Part shown: positions 1 to 8,790 of the stretch, piece after piece
Position numbering within the stretch: position 1 is the first letter of the stretch
How the letters are laid out: each line of letters starts with the position of its first letter
Assembly (NCBI GenBank): GCA_027306595.1
Contig: DAHUZI010000032.1
Coordinates: 1 to 44,372, forward strand
Length of the DNA: 44,372 nt
DNA from: Candidatus Dormiibacterota bacterium
GTDB taxonomy: Bacteria > Chloroflexota > Dormibacteria > Aeolococcales > Bog-877
Direction of reading: 5' to 3'
The notes under the pieces: generated by a model
Told to the model about the DNA's origin: nothing
The model's database searches: none
Seen by the model: only the letters and a program-made list of their open reading frames with translations
Made by a program: the position numbers and the translations under genes

Positions 1-10
1 CCCGGGCCGT

Positions 11-1444
11 TCAGCCGGCCGGCGGCGGCCCCAGCGCCGGGTCGGGGGGCACGGCGGGGCCGGCGGGTCGGGCGGCCGCCGGCTCCGCCATCCCAACCGG
101 AAAGCCGAGCAGGGTCACGAGCGACTCCGCCGCCACCTTCCCGATGGCGGCCGCCGCCGCCCGCGGGTCGCCCGCCAGCACCCGGAAGGTGAGCCGGCTG
201 CCGCGGACCATCGCCGGGCGGACCCCGCCGACCGCGCCGTCGACCGCGGCGAGGACGCGAGCGACCAGCCGGCAGCTGGCGTCGCCCAGGTCGCGGTCGG
301 TGCCGCAGCCGGCCAGGGGGTCGCCCCAGGGCAGGAGCGCGGGCCGGGGACGTGCCTCGAGATAGGCACGGGCGCTGGGGAACGGGAGCAAGAGGCGGCG
401 GAGGGCGGGGGGCTGGGGCCCGAAGGCGAGCGCCGCGTTCGGGACCGGGGTCTGCCCGTCGAGCCGGGGACGGCCTCGCTGGAGCTGGCGCAGGACGACC
501 GCCACCTGGGCCGCATCGAGGCCGGCCGCCCTGGCCAGGCCCTGGGCCCCCAGGGCGAGGCCCGCCTGCAACCCCAGGTCCTTCGTCCAGGCCGCGACCA
601 GGAGGAGGGCCGGGCAGGGCACCTCGATGGCGATCAGCGGCTGGTCGCGCCGGACCGCTCGCTCGGCCCGGTCGGGCGGGGGCTCCACCGCCGCATACAG
701 CCCGGCCGGATGGGGGGGGTTGAGCAGGTGCCCGGTGAGGGAGAGCTGCGCCATGAGGCGAAGGTCGTCGGCGTACGGGAGCGCGTCACGCCGGCTGGGG
801 AACGCGGCCGCCCAGCGGGCGAAGGCCCTGCGGACCTGCTCGAGCTTCCACGGGCCCTCCTCCTCGGCGCTCGGCTCGCGCGGCTCGGCCGGCTCGGCCA
901 GCCCGACCATGGTCGTGAGCCGGAGCCGCTCCACGAAGCGGATCGGCAGGAGGGCGCGGCGAAGCTCCGCGTGCGCCGGGACCTCGCCGATCAGGACCGC
1001 GAACGGATGGCGGCGGACCAAGGCGTCGAAGGCCGGCAGGTCGAGCTCCTCGGGGTGGCCCGGAACCCGGATGTGCAGCCCCCCCGGCGCCGAGTGCTCG
1101 ACCACCCCGACCGGGAACGACGCCGGCCAGGGCCGCGGCGCCGGGGCCTTCGCGGGGCGGGGGGCGGCCCGCAGTTGGGGCCCCGGTTTCCGCCCCCGGC
1201 CGCGGCGGGCCCTGTCGTATGCGGCCCGCCGCTCGGGGGTGGAGACGAGCGCCCAGGCGGCCTGGAGCTCGGCGAACAGTCGGTTGGCTCGGGCGACCGC
1301 CAGCCGGTCCTCGGGGGGGCGCACGGTCTGGACGTCGGGGTGGAGCTCGAGGGCGCGGTGCCGGTAGCGGCGGCGCAGCTCCGGCCACGAGGTGGCGGGG
1401 TCGGCCTGGAGCACGGCGTACACGTCAGGGGGAGGCGCCGGCAT
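11..1444 (-). CDS. J-domain (DnaJ N-terminal) protein with unassigned C-terminal region
   Basis: A 477-residue protein. Residues about 5-80 form a J domain: a helix II of the RRRYRHRALELHPD type carrying the HPD tripeptide that stimulates DnaK/Hsp70 ATPase, then helices ending in ERRAAYDRARRGRG. There is no G/F-rich linker, no CxxCxGxG zinc repeats and no DnaJ C-terminal domain, so it is a type III J protein rather than the general chaperone DnaJ. About 30 residues of Ala/Pro/Arg-rich linker follow, then roughly 350 residues that I do not recognise and that show no membrane segment or signal peptide. It is divergent from the peroxiredoxin gene across 137 bases. The ATG at 1444 has only a weak ribosome binding site. 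Seen: the J domain. Inferred: recruitment of Hsp70 to a specific client. Confidence 0.8.
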   Translation of the reverse strand: MPAPPPDVYAVLQADPATSWPELRRRYRHRALELHPDVQTVRPPEDRLAVARANRLFAELQAAWALVSTPERRAAYDRARRGRGRKPGPQLRAAPRPAKAPAPRPWPASFPVGVVEHSAPGGLHIRVPGHPEELDLPAFDALVRRHPFAVLIGEVPAHAELRRALLPIRFVERLRLTTMVGLAEPAEPREPSAEEEGPWKLEQVRRAFARWAAAFPSRRDALPYADDLRLMAQLSLTGHLLNPPHPAGLYAAVEPPPDRAERAVRRDQPLIAIEVPCPALLLVAAWTKDLGLQAGLALGAQGLARAAGLDAAQVAVVLRQLQRGRPRLDGQTPVPNAALAFGPQPPALRRLLLPFPSARAYLEARPRPALLPWGDPLAGCGTDRDLGDASCRLVARVLAAVDGAVGGVRPAMVRGSRLTFRVLAGDPRAAAAAIGKVAAESLVTLLGFPVGMAEPAAARPAGPAVPPDPALGPPPAG

Positions 1445-1581
1445 CTCGGCCGGAGTCTACCGGCGGCGAGAGGCCGCCCGGCTCGGCCGGTGGGCCACCC
1501 TCTGCTACGGTGGGCGGGCAGCGGTGGGGACCGGTCGGGCCGCCCCGCCACAGGTCCTTCGCCTGGCCAGGGAGGGTTGGC

Positions 1582-2061
1582 GTGCTCGCAGTTGGAGATC
1601 CGGTGCCCGCGTTCGAGCTCGAGGCCAGCACCGGGGAGCGCATCGCCGCGGTCGGGCTCGTGGGCCACCGCTGGGTCGTCTACTTCTACCCCAAGGACAA
1701 CACCCCGGGCTGCACGACCGAGACCCTTGAGTTCGGCTCCGCGCTCGCCGAGTTCGAGCGCCTCGGCGTGCGCGTCTTCGGCTGCTCGATCGGCGACGTC
1801 GCCGCCAAGCGGGGCTTCGCCGCCGCCTGCGGGGCCGACCGCCTTCCCCTCTTGGCCGACCCCGACCACACGGTCGCGGAGGCCTTCGGCGCCTGGGGGG
1901 AGCGGCAGTTCGCCGGCCACCGCTACCTCGGGGTCGCTCGGATGACCGTGGCGGTCGGCGCCGACGGGCGGGTCGAGCAGGTCTGGACCAACGTCAAGCC
2001 GGCCGGCCACGCGAGCGCGGTGCTGGGCTGGCTGCGAGCCTCGGGCGGCGCCGCCGGCTGA
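1582..2061 (+). CDS. bcp: Peroxiredoxin, Bcp/PrxQ type
   Basis: A 159-residue thiol peroxidase of the AhpC/TSA superfamily that reduces H2O2 and organic hydroperoxides in the cytosol. The signature YPKDNTPGCTTET holds the peroxidatic cysteine at residue 44, with the family Thr/Pro (TPGC) before it. The usual Bcp resolving cysteine five residues later is absent; the only other cysteines lie further on (FGCS and AACG), so it may be a 1-Cys or an atypical 2-Cys form. I chose GTG at 1582 because GGAGGG at 1571-1576 sits five bases upstream and the protein then begins at the canonical LAVGDPVPAFELE start. The open frame extends 5' but has no homology there. It converges on the small membrane protein, with a perfect stem-loop between them. 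Confidence 0.9.
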   Translation: MLAVGDPVPAFELEASTGERIAAVGLVGHRWVVYFYPKDNTPGCTTETLEFGSALAEFERLGVRVFGCSIGDVAAKRGFAAACGADRLPLLADPDHTVAEAFGAWGERQFAGHRYLGVARMTVAVGADGRVEQVWTNVKPAGHASAVLGWLRASGGAAG

Positions 2062-2063
2062 GA

Positions 2064-2079
2064 CCCGGCCTCGGCCGGG
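2064..2079. terminator. Stem-loop between convergent genes
   Basis: CCCGGCC, TC, GGCCGGG: a perfect 7-bp inverted repeat in the 27-base gap between the convergent peroxiredoxin and membrane-protein genes. It would fold on either strand. There is no U-tract, which is usual for high-GC genomes. Likely a bidirectional terminator. Confidence 0.5.
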
Positions 2080-2088
2080 CCGGCCCCG

Positions 2089-2439
2089 TCAGATGGTGCG
2101 GACGGCCCGGTTGCCGAGGACGATGAGGCCGGCGCCGCAGGCGAGGAGGACGAGGAAGAGGACCTCGGGGACCGCCATCGTCCCGGTCTGGCTGTGGGAC
2201 ATCGCGAGGAACACCTCGCCGGAGACGGCCATGAGCAGGAACGCCGCGCCGAAGCAGGTGATGAGGAAGCAGGCGATCATCTTGAAGGCGAGGAGCCCCA
2301 CCCGCTGGTGGCCGCGGGCCTCGATCGCCAGCCGCTTCGTGAGCGCCGACGACACCCCCATCGCGTAGCCGATCGCGCCCACCAGGAGCACCAGGAACAG
2401 GACGAACGGGTCCCAGATCGGCGCCACCAGGAAGAGCAT
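2089..2439 (-). CDS. Small hypothetical membrane protein
   Basis: A 116-residue protein with three predicted hydrophobic helices: about residues 10-30 (FVLFLVLLVGAIGYAMGV), 50-72 (LLAFKMIACFLITCFGAAFLL) and 92-110 (VLFLVLLACGAGLIVLG). A basic loop (LTKRLAIEARGHQR) lies between the first two. The family is not recognised. The ATG at 2439 starts directly before the first hydrophobic stretch, with no strong ribosome binding site. It lies downstream of and co-directional with ccdA, 128 bases away, so co-transcription is possible. No catalytic motif is visible. Confidence 0.6.
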   Translation of the reverse strand: MLFLVAPIWDPFVLFLVLLVGAIGYAMGVSSALTKRLAIEARGHQRVGLLAFKMIACFLITCFGAAFLLMAVSGEVFLAMSHSQTGTMAVPEVLFLVLLACGAGLIVLGNRAVRTI

Positions 2440-2567
2440 GACCGAAGTATGGCCGGGGGTGAGGCGGCCGTCGCCGCCGTTACCAGCCCGTGACCTGGGC
2501 GCCAGCTGATGACAGGATCCGGGGCCCACCGTGCCCCACCCGCCGCGGCCGGCGTGCCGGCCGCGGC

Positions 2568-3341
2568 TCAGAGCTTGAAGGGGTCCTGGAGCCCAGACGG
2601 GAGGTGGGCGGCGAACCAGCCGTTGAGCAGGGTCACATGGTTGGTGATGACGAGCACCCCCATCCCCACGATCAGGGCCCCGCCGACCATCGCCACCGGG
2701 CGCTCGAGCCGCCGCAGGGCGAGGAGCGTCGGGGTCGCGACCTCGAGCAGCCCCGCCGCGATGAGGAAGGGCAGGCTGAGGCCGGCGGCGTAGGCGATCA
2801 TGAGGACCAGCCCGCGCGCCGTCGTCCCCTGGGCGACCCCTGAGGTCAGGACCGCCCCCAGCACCGGGCCGATGCAGGGGGTCCAGCCGGCCGCGAACCC
2901 GAGCCCGAGGAGGAACCCCGCCACCGGGCCGCCCCGCCGGGGCGCCCGCAGCCATGGGCGCCGCTCGCGCGCGAGCCAGGGTAGCCGGAGCAGGCCCATG
3001 TACTGGAGGCCGAGGAGGACCACCACCGCGCCCAGGCCTGGCAGGAGTACCCCGCGCCAGGGGTCGAGCACCGTCTGGAGCGCGTAGAAGGCGAGGATGA
3101 ACAGCAGGCTGAGCCCGAGGATGAAGGCGGTGGCGTTGCCGAGCACGGCCAGCCGACGGTGGACCCCGAGCTGGCCCACCGCGCCGCGCCCGCCCGCGGG
3201 CCCGGCGGCCGGGCCGGCGCGCACCGCGGAGCCGCCGAGGAACCCGAGGTAGGCGGGGACCAGCGGCAGCACGCACGGCGAGAGGAACGAGGCCGCTCCC
3301 GCCGCCGCCGCCAGGGGGATCGGGATCGAGTCGACGGTCAT
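2568..3341 (-). CDS. ccdA: Cytochrome c biogenesis/thiol-reductant transporter CcdA
   Basis: A 257-residue polytopic membrane protein of the CcdA/DsbD transmembrane family. It shuttles reducing equivalents across the membrane, from cytoplasmic thioredoxin to extracytoplasmic thiol proteins used in c-type cytochrome maturation or disulfide repair. The two hallmark cysteine motifs are present: SFLSPCVLPLVPAYLGFLGG near the N-terminus and AAGWTPCIGPVLGAVL in the middle, each with the Pro residues that flank the redox-active Cys. About six hydrophobic segments are visible. ATG 3341 is preferred over 3365 because AGGAGG lies six bases upstream of it. It is divergent from lpdA. No thioredoxin-like or ResB/ResC partner gene is adjacent here. 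Confidence 0.9.
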   Translation of the reverse strand: MTVDSIPIPLAAAAGAASFLSPCVLPLVPAYLGFLGGSAVRAGPAAGPAGGRGAVGQLGVHRRLAVLGNATAFILGLSLLFILAFYALQTVLDPWRGVLLPGLGAVVVLLGLQYMGLLRLPWLARERRPWLRAPRRGGPVAGFLLGLGFAAGWTPCIGPVLGAVLTSGVAQGTTARGLVLMIAYAAGLSLPFLIAAGLLEVATPTLLALRRLERPVAMVGGALIVGMGVLVITNHVTLLNGWFAAHLPSGLQDPFKL

Positions 3342-3493
3342 CCAGCGCCTCCTGCCGCGGCCCATGATCGCGCATCCGGGCGGGCGCTCCCCCCGACGCG
3401 CCGCCCGCCCGACTGCCGATACTGGCCGGGGGAGCCCCGGTTGGGCCGGCCCGGCCGCGGCGCCTCGACCGCCGCGGGGAAGGAGGAGCGGCT

Positions 3494-4939
3494 GTGAGCG
3501 AGTACGACATCGTCATCCTCGGGGCGGGGACCGGCGGGTATGCCGCCGCCCTGCGGGCGGCGGGCCTCGGGCTGTCCACCTGCCTCATCGAGCAGGGGCT
3601 GGTCGGGGGCACCTGCCTGCACCGGGGCTGCATCCCGACCAAGGCGATGCTCCACGCGGCCGAGCTCGCCGACGGGGTCCGCGAGGCCAGCGAGCGCTGG
3701 GGGATCCGCGCCACCCTCGACGGCATCGACGTCGCCAGGGTCGTGCACGCCCGGGACGACGTGGTCGAGCGCAGCTTTCGCGGGCTGGAGCAGCACCTGG
3801 CCAGCGACGGGGTGACCATCGTCCGCGGCCAGGGGCGGCTGCGCGACCCGCGCACCGTCGTGGTCGACGGGGAGCAGGCGCTGACCGCCCGCCGGGCGGT
3901 CGTGCTCGCGACCGGGTCGGTGCCGGCGCTGCTTCCCGGCCTGGTGGCGGATGGGGAGCGGATCCTCACCTCGGACGACGCGCTCCGCCTCGACCGCGTG
4001 CCGCGCTCGGTCGTGGTCCTCGGGGCGGGGTCGGTGGGGGTGGAGTTCGCCAGCCTCTGGCGCTCGTTCGGGGCGGAGGTCGTCCTGGTGGAGGCCCTGC
4101 CCTCGGTGCTGCCGCTCGAGGACCCCGATATCGGGCGGGAGCTGGGTCGGGCCCTGCGGCAGCGGGGCATCGACGTCCGCGTCGACACCCGTTTCGAGCA
4201 GGTGGAGACGGCGGGGGACGGGGTGCGGGCCACGGTCCGCCACGGTGAGGCGTCCACGGTGCTCGAGGCCGAGTGCCTGCTCGTCGCGGTCGGGCGCAGC
4301 CCGGTCACGGCCGACCTCGGCTACGAGGCGGCCGGGGTGCGCCTCGAGCGCGGGTACGTGGTGCCCCGCGACTGGGCGACCCTGGAGACCGATGCGCCCG
4401 GCGTCTATGCGGTCGGCGACATCCTCCCGCCCCCCTCGCTCGCCCTCGCCCACGCCTCGTTCGCCGAGGGGCTGCTGGTGGCGGAGCTGGTGGCCGGGCT
4501 GCCCTCTGCGCCGATCGACTACGACGGCGTCGCCCGGGCCACCTACTCCAGCCCCGAGGCCGCCAGCGTCGGGCTCACCGAGCCCGCCGCCCGCGCCCGC
4601 GGCCTCGACGTCGTCACGAACCGCATGCCCTTCGGCGGCGTCGCCAAGGGGCTGATCCTGGGCCAGGGCGGGTTCGTCAAGCTGGTGGCCGAGCGGGACG
4701 GCCAGGTGGTGGGGGTCCACCTGGTCGGGGCACGGGTGACCGAGCTCATCAGCGAGGCGATGCTGATCACGAACTGGGAGGCCGATCCCGCCGATGTCGC
4801 CCAGCTCATCCACCCCCACCCGACCCTGGCCGAGGCGGTCGGGGAGGCCCACCTGACCCTGGCCGGCCGGCCGCTCCATCAGGCCCTGCCGCCCTCGCGC
4901 CGCAAGGCGCCGGCCGCGGCCGGCGGCTCGGCGCCCTAG
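3494..4939 (+). CDS. lpdA: Dihydrolipoyl dehydrogenase (E3)
   Basis: A 481-residue FAD/NAD-dependent disulfide oxidoreductase that re-oxidises dihydrolipoamide in 2-oxoacid dehydrogenase or glycine cleavage complexes. It has an N-terminal FAD GxGxxG (ILGAGTGGYAAAL), the redox-active pair C41/C46 in GGTCLHRGCIPTKA, a second Rossmann motif (VVLGAGSVGVEFASL), the FAD-binding YAVGDI segment, and a C-terminal dimerisation domain with the catalytic His-Glu dyad in HPHPTLAEAV. Length is typical. GTG 3494 has AGGAGG at 3481-3486, seven bases upstream. No E1 or E2 gene is adjacent, so its partner complex is encoded elsewhere. A related flavoprotein disulfide reductase is possible but less likely, since every LPD landmark is intact. 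Confidence 0.92.
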   Translation: MSEYDIVILGAGTGGYAAALRAAGLGLSTCLIEQGLVGGTCLHRGCIPTKAMLHAAELADGVREASERWGIRATLDGIDVARVVHARDDVVERSFRGLEQHLASDGVTIVRGQGRLRDPRTVVVDGEQALTARRAVVLATGSVPALLPGLVADGERILTSDDALRLDRVPRSVVVLGAGSVGVEFASLWRSFGAEVVLVEALPSVLPLEDPDIGRELGRALRQRGIDVRVDTRFEQVETAGDGVRATVRHGEASTVLEAECLLVAVGRSPVTADLGYEAAGVRLERGYVVPRDWATLETDAPGVYAVGDILPPPSLALAHASFAEGLLVAELVAGLPSAPIDYDGVARATYSSPEAASVGLTEPAARARGLDVVTNRMPFGGVAKGLILGQGGFVKLVAERDGQVVGVHLVGARVTELISEAMLITNWEADPADVAQLIHPHPTLAEAVGEAHLTLAGRPLHQALPPSRRKAPAAAGGSAP

Positions 4940-4950
4940 GCAGGGGCGAA

Positions 4951-4962
4951 GGGGCCGGCCCC
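4951..4962. terminator. GC palindrome between lpdA and metG
   Basis: GGGGCCGGCCCC lies between the convergent lpdA and metG stop codons. It can form a short hairpin in both directions. There is no T-tract, so terminator function is an inference. Confidence 0.35.
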
Positions 4963-4963
4963 C

Positions 4964-6754
4964 TCAGCTGCCGGTCGCCGCCATCCGCTCGAGCTCCTGG
5001 TCGACGACCGCGGGGTCGAGCTTGCGGAAGAGCGGTCGCGGGGCGGCGATCGGCTGGCCGGCCGCGAGCGGGTGCCAGGCCCAGCTGCCCACGGCGGCGG
5101 CGTAGTCGCCGGTCAGGACGGCGTGCCCCCGGCCGTCGCCGTCGGCGTGCTCGGCGAACCGGGGCTGGCCGGTGAGGACGCCTGCGTGGCCGAGCTGCTG
5201 ATGGAGCGCCTCGCTGCTGAAGGGCAGGAAGGGTGCGAGCAGGACCTTGAGGTTGTCGACACAGGTGAGGGCGACGTTGAGGATCGTCGCGGCGCGCGGG
5301 CGATCGCTGGCGGCGAGCCGCCACGGCTCCTGCTCCCCCAGGTACTGGTTCACCTGGGCGGCGAGGGCCATCGCCTCGGTCAGCGCCGCCTTGAGGTGGG
5401 CGGCGGCGATCAGGTCGCCCACCCGCTCGTACCCGGCCGCCACCGCCGCCTCCACCACGCGATCGGCCGCGGTTGGCTCCCCGCGCGGGGGCACCTGCCC
5501 GAAATGGCGATGGGCGAGGGAGACGGTCCGGCTGACGAGGTTGCCCCAGGTGGCGACCAGCTCGTCGTTGGTGCGGCGGACGAACTCCGCCCAGGTGAAG
5601 TCGGTGTCCTGCGACTCGGGGCCGGCGGCGCAGAGGTAGTAGCGGAGCGGGTCGGGGTCGTACCGGTCGAGGACGTCGCCGACGTAGAGGCCGACGCCGC
5701 GCGAGCTGGAGAACTTGCGGCTCTCCATCGTGAGGAACTCCGAGCTCACGATGTCGTCGGGCAGCTCCAGCGGCGGCCGGCCGGCCCCCCCGCCGACCCG
5801 GCCGCCCGACCCGTAGCCGAGCAGCATGCTGGGCCAGATGATGGTGTGGAAGACGATGTTGTCCTTGGCCATCACGTAGTAGTGGCGGGCATCGGGGTTC
5901 TGCCAGAAGCCGCGCCAGGCCTCGGGATCGCCGGATGCCGCGGCCCACTCCACGCTCGCCGAGAGGTAGCCGATCACGGCGTCGAACCACACGTAGATGC
6001 GCTTGTCGCTGCGGCCCTCGAACTCGGGGAGCGGGATGGGAACGCCCCACTCGATGTCGCGGGTGATCGCCCGCGGCTGGAGCTCGTCGACCAGGTTCAA
6101 CGAGAAGCTGCGCACGTTCGCGCGCCACCGGGTCTGGGCCTCGATCCAGGGCCGCAGGCGGCCCGCGAACCGGGGCAGGTCGAGGAAGAAGTGCTCGGTG
6201 TCGCGGAAGACCGGGGGCTGGCCGTCGATCCGCGAGCGCGGCTCGATGAGGTCGGTGGGGTCGAGCTGGCGGCCGCAGGTCTCGCACTGGTCGCCGCGGG
6301 CGCCGGGATGGCCGCAGTGGGGGCAGATCCCCTCGATGTAGCGGTCGGGCAGGGTCTGGCCGGTGGATGCGGAGAACGCCCCCAGCGTCGTGCGGCGGGT
6401 GATGAAGCCCCGGTCGAGCAGGGTGCGAAAGACGTCCTGGACCACCTGCTGGTGGTTGGGGGTCGTGGTCCGGGTGAAGCAGTCGTAGCTCATCCCGAGT
6501 CGGCGGAGGTCGTCGGCGATGACCCGGCTGTACCGGTCGGCGATCGCCTTGGGGGTGATGCCCTCGCGGTCGGCCGCCACCGTGATCGGGGTTCCGTGCT
6601 CGTCGGTGCCGCTCACCATCAGGACCGGGTGCCCCGCCAACCGGTGGTAGCGGGCGAGGATGTCGGCAGGGACCCCGAAGCCGGCGGCGTGCCCGATGTG
6701 GCGCGGCCCCTGGGCGTACGGCCAGGCGGGGGCGATCAGGATCGGGTGGGGCAT
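4964..6754 (-). CDS. metG: Methionyl-tRNA synthetase
   Basis: A 596-residue class I aminoacyl-tRNA synthetase charging tRNA-Met. It has the HIGH motif ([15 protein letters not shown]) near residue 20, TDEHGTPI in the Rossmann fold, and a zinc knuckle with two CxxC pairs ([18 protein letters not shown]), the four-cysteine MetG1-type insert. The KMSKS loop takes the form RKFSSSRG, a variant seen in several high-GC Gram-positives. A C-terminal anticodon-binding helical domain follows; the C-terminal tRNA-binding EMAP-like domain of longer MetRS is absent. The frame extends upstream, but ATG 6754 is chosen because GGAG precedes it and the protein then opens with [22 protein letters not shown]. 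The 404-base leader shows no T-box consensus. Confidence 0.95.
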   Translation of the reverse strand: MPHPILIAPAWPYAQGPRHIGHAAGFGVPADILARYHRLAGHPVLMVSGTDEHGTPITVAADREGITPKAIADRYSRVIADDLRRLGMSYDCFTRTTTPNHQQVVQDVFRTLLDRGFITRRTTLGAFSASTGQTLPDRYIEGICPHCGHPGARGDQCETCGRQLDPTDLIEPRSRIDGQPPVFRDTEHFFLDLPRFAGRLRPWIEAQTRWRANVRSFSLNLVDELQPRAITRDIEWGVPIPLPEFEGRSDKRIYVWFDAVIGYLSASVEWAAASGDPEAWRGFWQNPDARHYYVMAKDNIVFHTIIWPSMLLGYGSGGRVGGGAGRPPLELPDDIVSSEFLTMESRKFSSSRGVGLYVGDVLDRYDPDPLRYYLCAAGPESQDTDFTWAEFVRRTNDELVATWGNLVSRTVSLAHRHFGQVPPRGEPTAADRVVEAAVAAGYERVGDLIAAAHLKAALTEAMALAAQVNQYLGEQEPWRLAASDRPRAATILNVALTCVDNLKVLLAPFLPFSSEALHQQLGHAGVLTGQPRFAEHADGDGRGHAVLTGDYAAAVGSWAWHPLAAGQPIAAPRPLFRKLDPAVVDQELERMAATGS

Positions 6755-7158
6755 GGGGAACTCCGGGCCGGCGGATGACGGGAGGGGTCCGCCGATCGTA
6801 GCCGGTCGGCCGCCACCGGCCCGCGGGCCCCGGCTGAGTCGGCAGCGGCGCTTCTGGGCGTCAAGACTGCTCCGGGGGGCCCGCCGAACGGGTGCCGCCA
6901 TCCCCAGGCGCTCGGAGCCTCGCCAGGGGCCCCCGGGCGTGCACCGGCTGGGGTCGGTCACCCGCCGGCGATCCCAGGAACCGCCCAGATCCGCGGTTCG
7001 CGACTGCGCGTGGGAGCCGCCGCCGAGCCGCGCTGCCAGCCGGTCGCGGACCGCGGGCTCGTGGGGGGCTCGCGTCTGGTCGGGCCCATCTGTCACCGAC
7101 CGAGCCGGACCGCCAAGAACCCCTGAGCCTCGCCGGGCCGGTGCTACCCTCCGCCCCG
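6755..7158. other. Intergenic region between divergent metG and hypothetical gene
   Basis: 404 bases without a credible gene. A 9-bp inverted repeat (GCGGGCCCC at 6823-6831 and GGGGCCCGC at 6876-6884) with a 44-base loop lies in the metG leader and could form a structured 5' UTR. No T-box AGGGTGG-type motif is visible. Confidence 0.5.
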
Positions 7159-7635
7159 ATGGGGACCGGACGCCTGATCACGCTGGTGGTGCTTGCCCTG
7201 GCTGCCCTCGTCTACTTCGCCGTCGTCGCCCGCTCCCGCCGGCGCGGCGCGCCGGCGACGGACCGACCCGACTCCAGGCGGCCGCCCAGCGCGCTCCCCG
7301 TCCAGGAGGCGCTGGCGGGAGCGGAGGCGACGCTACGACTCCATCGGGCTTGGGGCGGGATCGCCATCGGCGGTCAGCGCGAGGCCTGGAACATCACCAT
7401 CGACGGGACCGTGGTGGGCGCGATCGCCGACCGGGAGACGGTGGAGGTGTCGGTCGAGCCCGGCCATCACACGCTGCGGCTGGGGCAGGGTCGTCACCGG
7501 AGCCCGCAGCGCACCTTCGACGTGGGGGAGGGTGAGGCGTACACCCTGACCTGCCACGGCCCACGGTTCTGGCCGATGCTGCTGGCCGCACTCGTCAAGG
7601 GCGACCGTTGGATCACGCTGAGGCCCTCCTCATGA
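7159..7635 (+). CDS. Membrane-anchored hypothetical protein
   Basis: A 158-residue protein. Residues 5-24 ([20 protein letters not shown]) form one N-terminal transmembrane anchor followed by a positive RSRRRG stop-transfer, then a Pro/Arg-rich linker. About 90 residues of predicted beta-sandwich follow ([34 protein letters not shown]), a pattern similar to PEGA-like or DUF-type surface domains in which an inhibitor-like beta domain decorates the membrane. The ATG at 7159 is the only start that gives the anchor at the N-terminus; there is no strong ribosome binding site. It stands alone. Function unknown. Confidence 0.6.
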   Translation: MGTGRLITLVVLALAALVYFAVVARSRRRGAPATDRPDSRRPPSALPVQEALAGAEATLRLHRAWGGIAIGGQREAWNITIDGTVVGAIADRETVEVSVEPGHHTLRLGQGRHRSPQRTFDVGEGEAYTLTCHGPRFWPMLLAALVKGDRWITLRPSS

Positions 7636-8102
7636 ATCGCGCCCCGGCGCCGCGTTCAGCAGCCGCGCCTTCCGGCGGCATCCGCTGAAGGGACGCCTTT
7701 GAGTCGATCGCCGCTGGGACCGCGGCGCCCGCGACCACGACCCCCGTCTGCCACCTCCCCCCGCGCACGAGGGTGCCGAGACGGTCGCGCCCGTCGCTCG
7801 CCTCCCACACCACTCGAGCTCGCAGGCTGGCGGGCTCCAGCGCCCGGTGACCGGCGGACTGGACGCGCCCCTGCCCCAGCGAAGCGCCTGCAGCCCTGAT
7901 CCTCGGGGGGCAGGACCGGCCCAGGGGCAGGCCCCGGGTCGTCTGCGTGATCGGCAGGCGCTTGGGGGCTCGCCAGGCGCAGCGCGGTGGGCACCCGCTG
8001 GGCACGGTCACCCAGCTGCGGGACCCCAGCGACTTCTTTGACGCCTGGGAGCAGGCGCTGCGCCGTTGTCGGCGGCGCGCGCCTGCGTCCGCTTCCCGGT
8101 GG
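7636..8102. other. Intergenic region with a degenerate copy of the nifU-like gene 3' end
   Basis: 467 bases without a convincing gene. Frames of about 66-130 codons exist on both strands but show no recognisable motif or ribosome binding site. Bases 8032-8048 are an exact 17-base copy of the adjacent gene's 3' end. Confidence 0.5.
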
Positions 8103-8121
8103 CTACTTCTTTGACGCCTGG
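8032..8121. repeat. 17-bp direct repeat at the 3' end of the NifU-domain gene
   Basis: ACTTCTTTGACGCCTGG occurs at 8032-8048 and again at 8105-8121, 73 bases apart. On the minus strand the second copy encodes the last residues (QASKK) of the NifU-domain protein. The similarity extends about 15 bases further with roughly four mismatches, so the first copy would read R-S-A-C-S-Q-A-S-K-K without the stop codon. This looks like a small old tandem duplication of the gene terminus. Confidence 0.6.
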
Positions 8122-8708
8122 TAGTAGGGGTTGCGCCCCTGGGCGTGGTCGGTGACGTCGATGACCTCGGCGATCTCCGGGAAGCGGTCCTGGATCGCCG
8201 CCCGCACGCCCTGGGAGAGGGTGACCTCGGCGAGCCCGCACCCCTGGCAGCCGCCGCCCATCGCCACGATCGCGATCCCGTCGGCGACGTCGACCAGCTC
8301 GATCACCCCGCCGTGGGCCGCCACCGCCGGGTTGATCTCCTCGTCGAGCAGGGCCTGGACCGCCTCAGCCAGGGGGCCGGCTCCTGCCCCGGCCGTGCAC
8401 TCGGCCCGGAGCGCGCCGGTTGTGGGGTCAGCATCGATTCGGGCCCCGTCGAGCCGCCTGCGCAGCGGTGCCGGCACCAGGTACACGACGCCGGGCGGGC
8501 CCGGGACCGCCAGCTCGTCCGTCCGGTCGTCCCCCGGGTCGGCAAGGTCGAAGGTGAAGGCGAGCCGGCCAGCCTGCGGCCCTGCCAGGCCCAGCCGGAC
8601 CCGGGCCGCCGGCCGCCGCAGCCGCTCGCGCACCTGCCCGATCCGCGCCGCGGCTCGGTCCGTGGTGGTGATTCGGGGCGGGTCGGTCGCGCCGGTCTCC
8701 TCCGCCAT
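8103..8708 (-). CDS. NifU/Nfu-domain Fe-S cluster biogenesis protein
   Basis: A 201-residue protein with the layout of NfuA. The N-terminal half (residues about 10-105) resembles a degenerate A-type carrier (IscA/HesB) fold without its cysteines. A C-terminal NifU domain (about 115-190) carries the cluster-binding CxxC in GGGCQGCGLAEVTL, cysteines 154 and 157. Such proteins hold a [4Fe-4S] cluster at a dimer interface and deliver it to apo-proteins. ATG 8708 gives the natural start MAEETG with GGGAGG eleven bases upstream. It is divergent from the ATP-grasp gene. No suf or isc genes are nearby. The stop codon lies inside the direct repeat at 8105-8121. Confidence 0.85.
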   Translation of the reverse strand: MAEETGATDPPRITTTDRAAARIGQVRERLRRPAARVRLGLAGPQAGRLAFTFDLADPGDDRTDELAVPGPPGVVYLVPAPLRRRLDGARIDADPTTGALRAECTAGAGAGPLAEAVQALLDEEINPAVAAHGGVIELVDVADGIAIVAMGGGCQGCGLAEVTLSQGVRAAIQDRFPEIAEVIDVTDHAQGRNPYYQASKK

Positions 8709-8790
8709 CGTCTGGACGCCTCCCGGGTGATCGGTGCGCGCCGGCGCGGCCGCCCGCGCCCGCGCCCAGTCTGACGCTACCGTCCGTGGG

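Noticed and set aside
2089-4308. A 739-codon minus-strand frame spanning ccdA and lpdA
   Set aside because: Only the last 116 codons form a plausible protein; the rest is antisense or out of frame to CcdA and LPD.
6755-7158. T-box or other amino-acid-responsive leader for metG
   Set aside because: No AGGGTGG-type T-box sequence or specifier-loop layout; only a long-loop inverted repeat is seen.
7613-8011. 132-codon minus-strand frame beside the NifU-domain gene
   Set aside because: No ribosome binding site or motif, low-complexity composition, and it overlaps the end of the anchored hypothetical gene.
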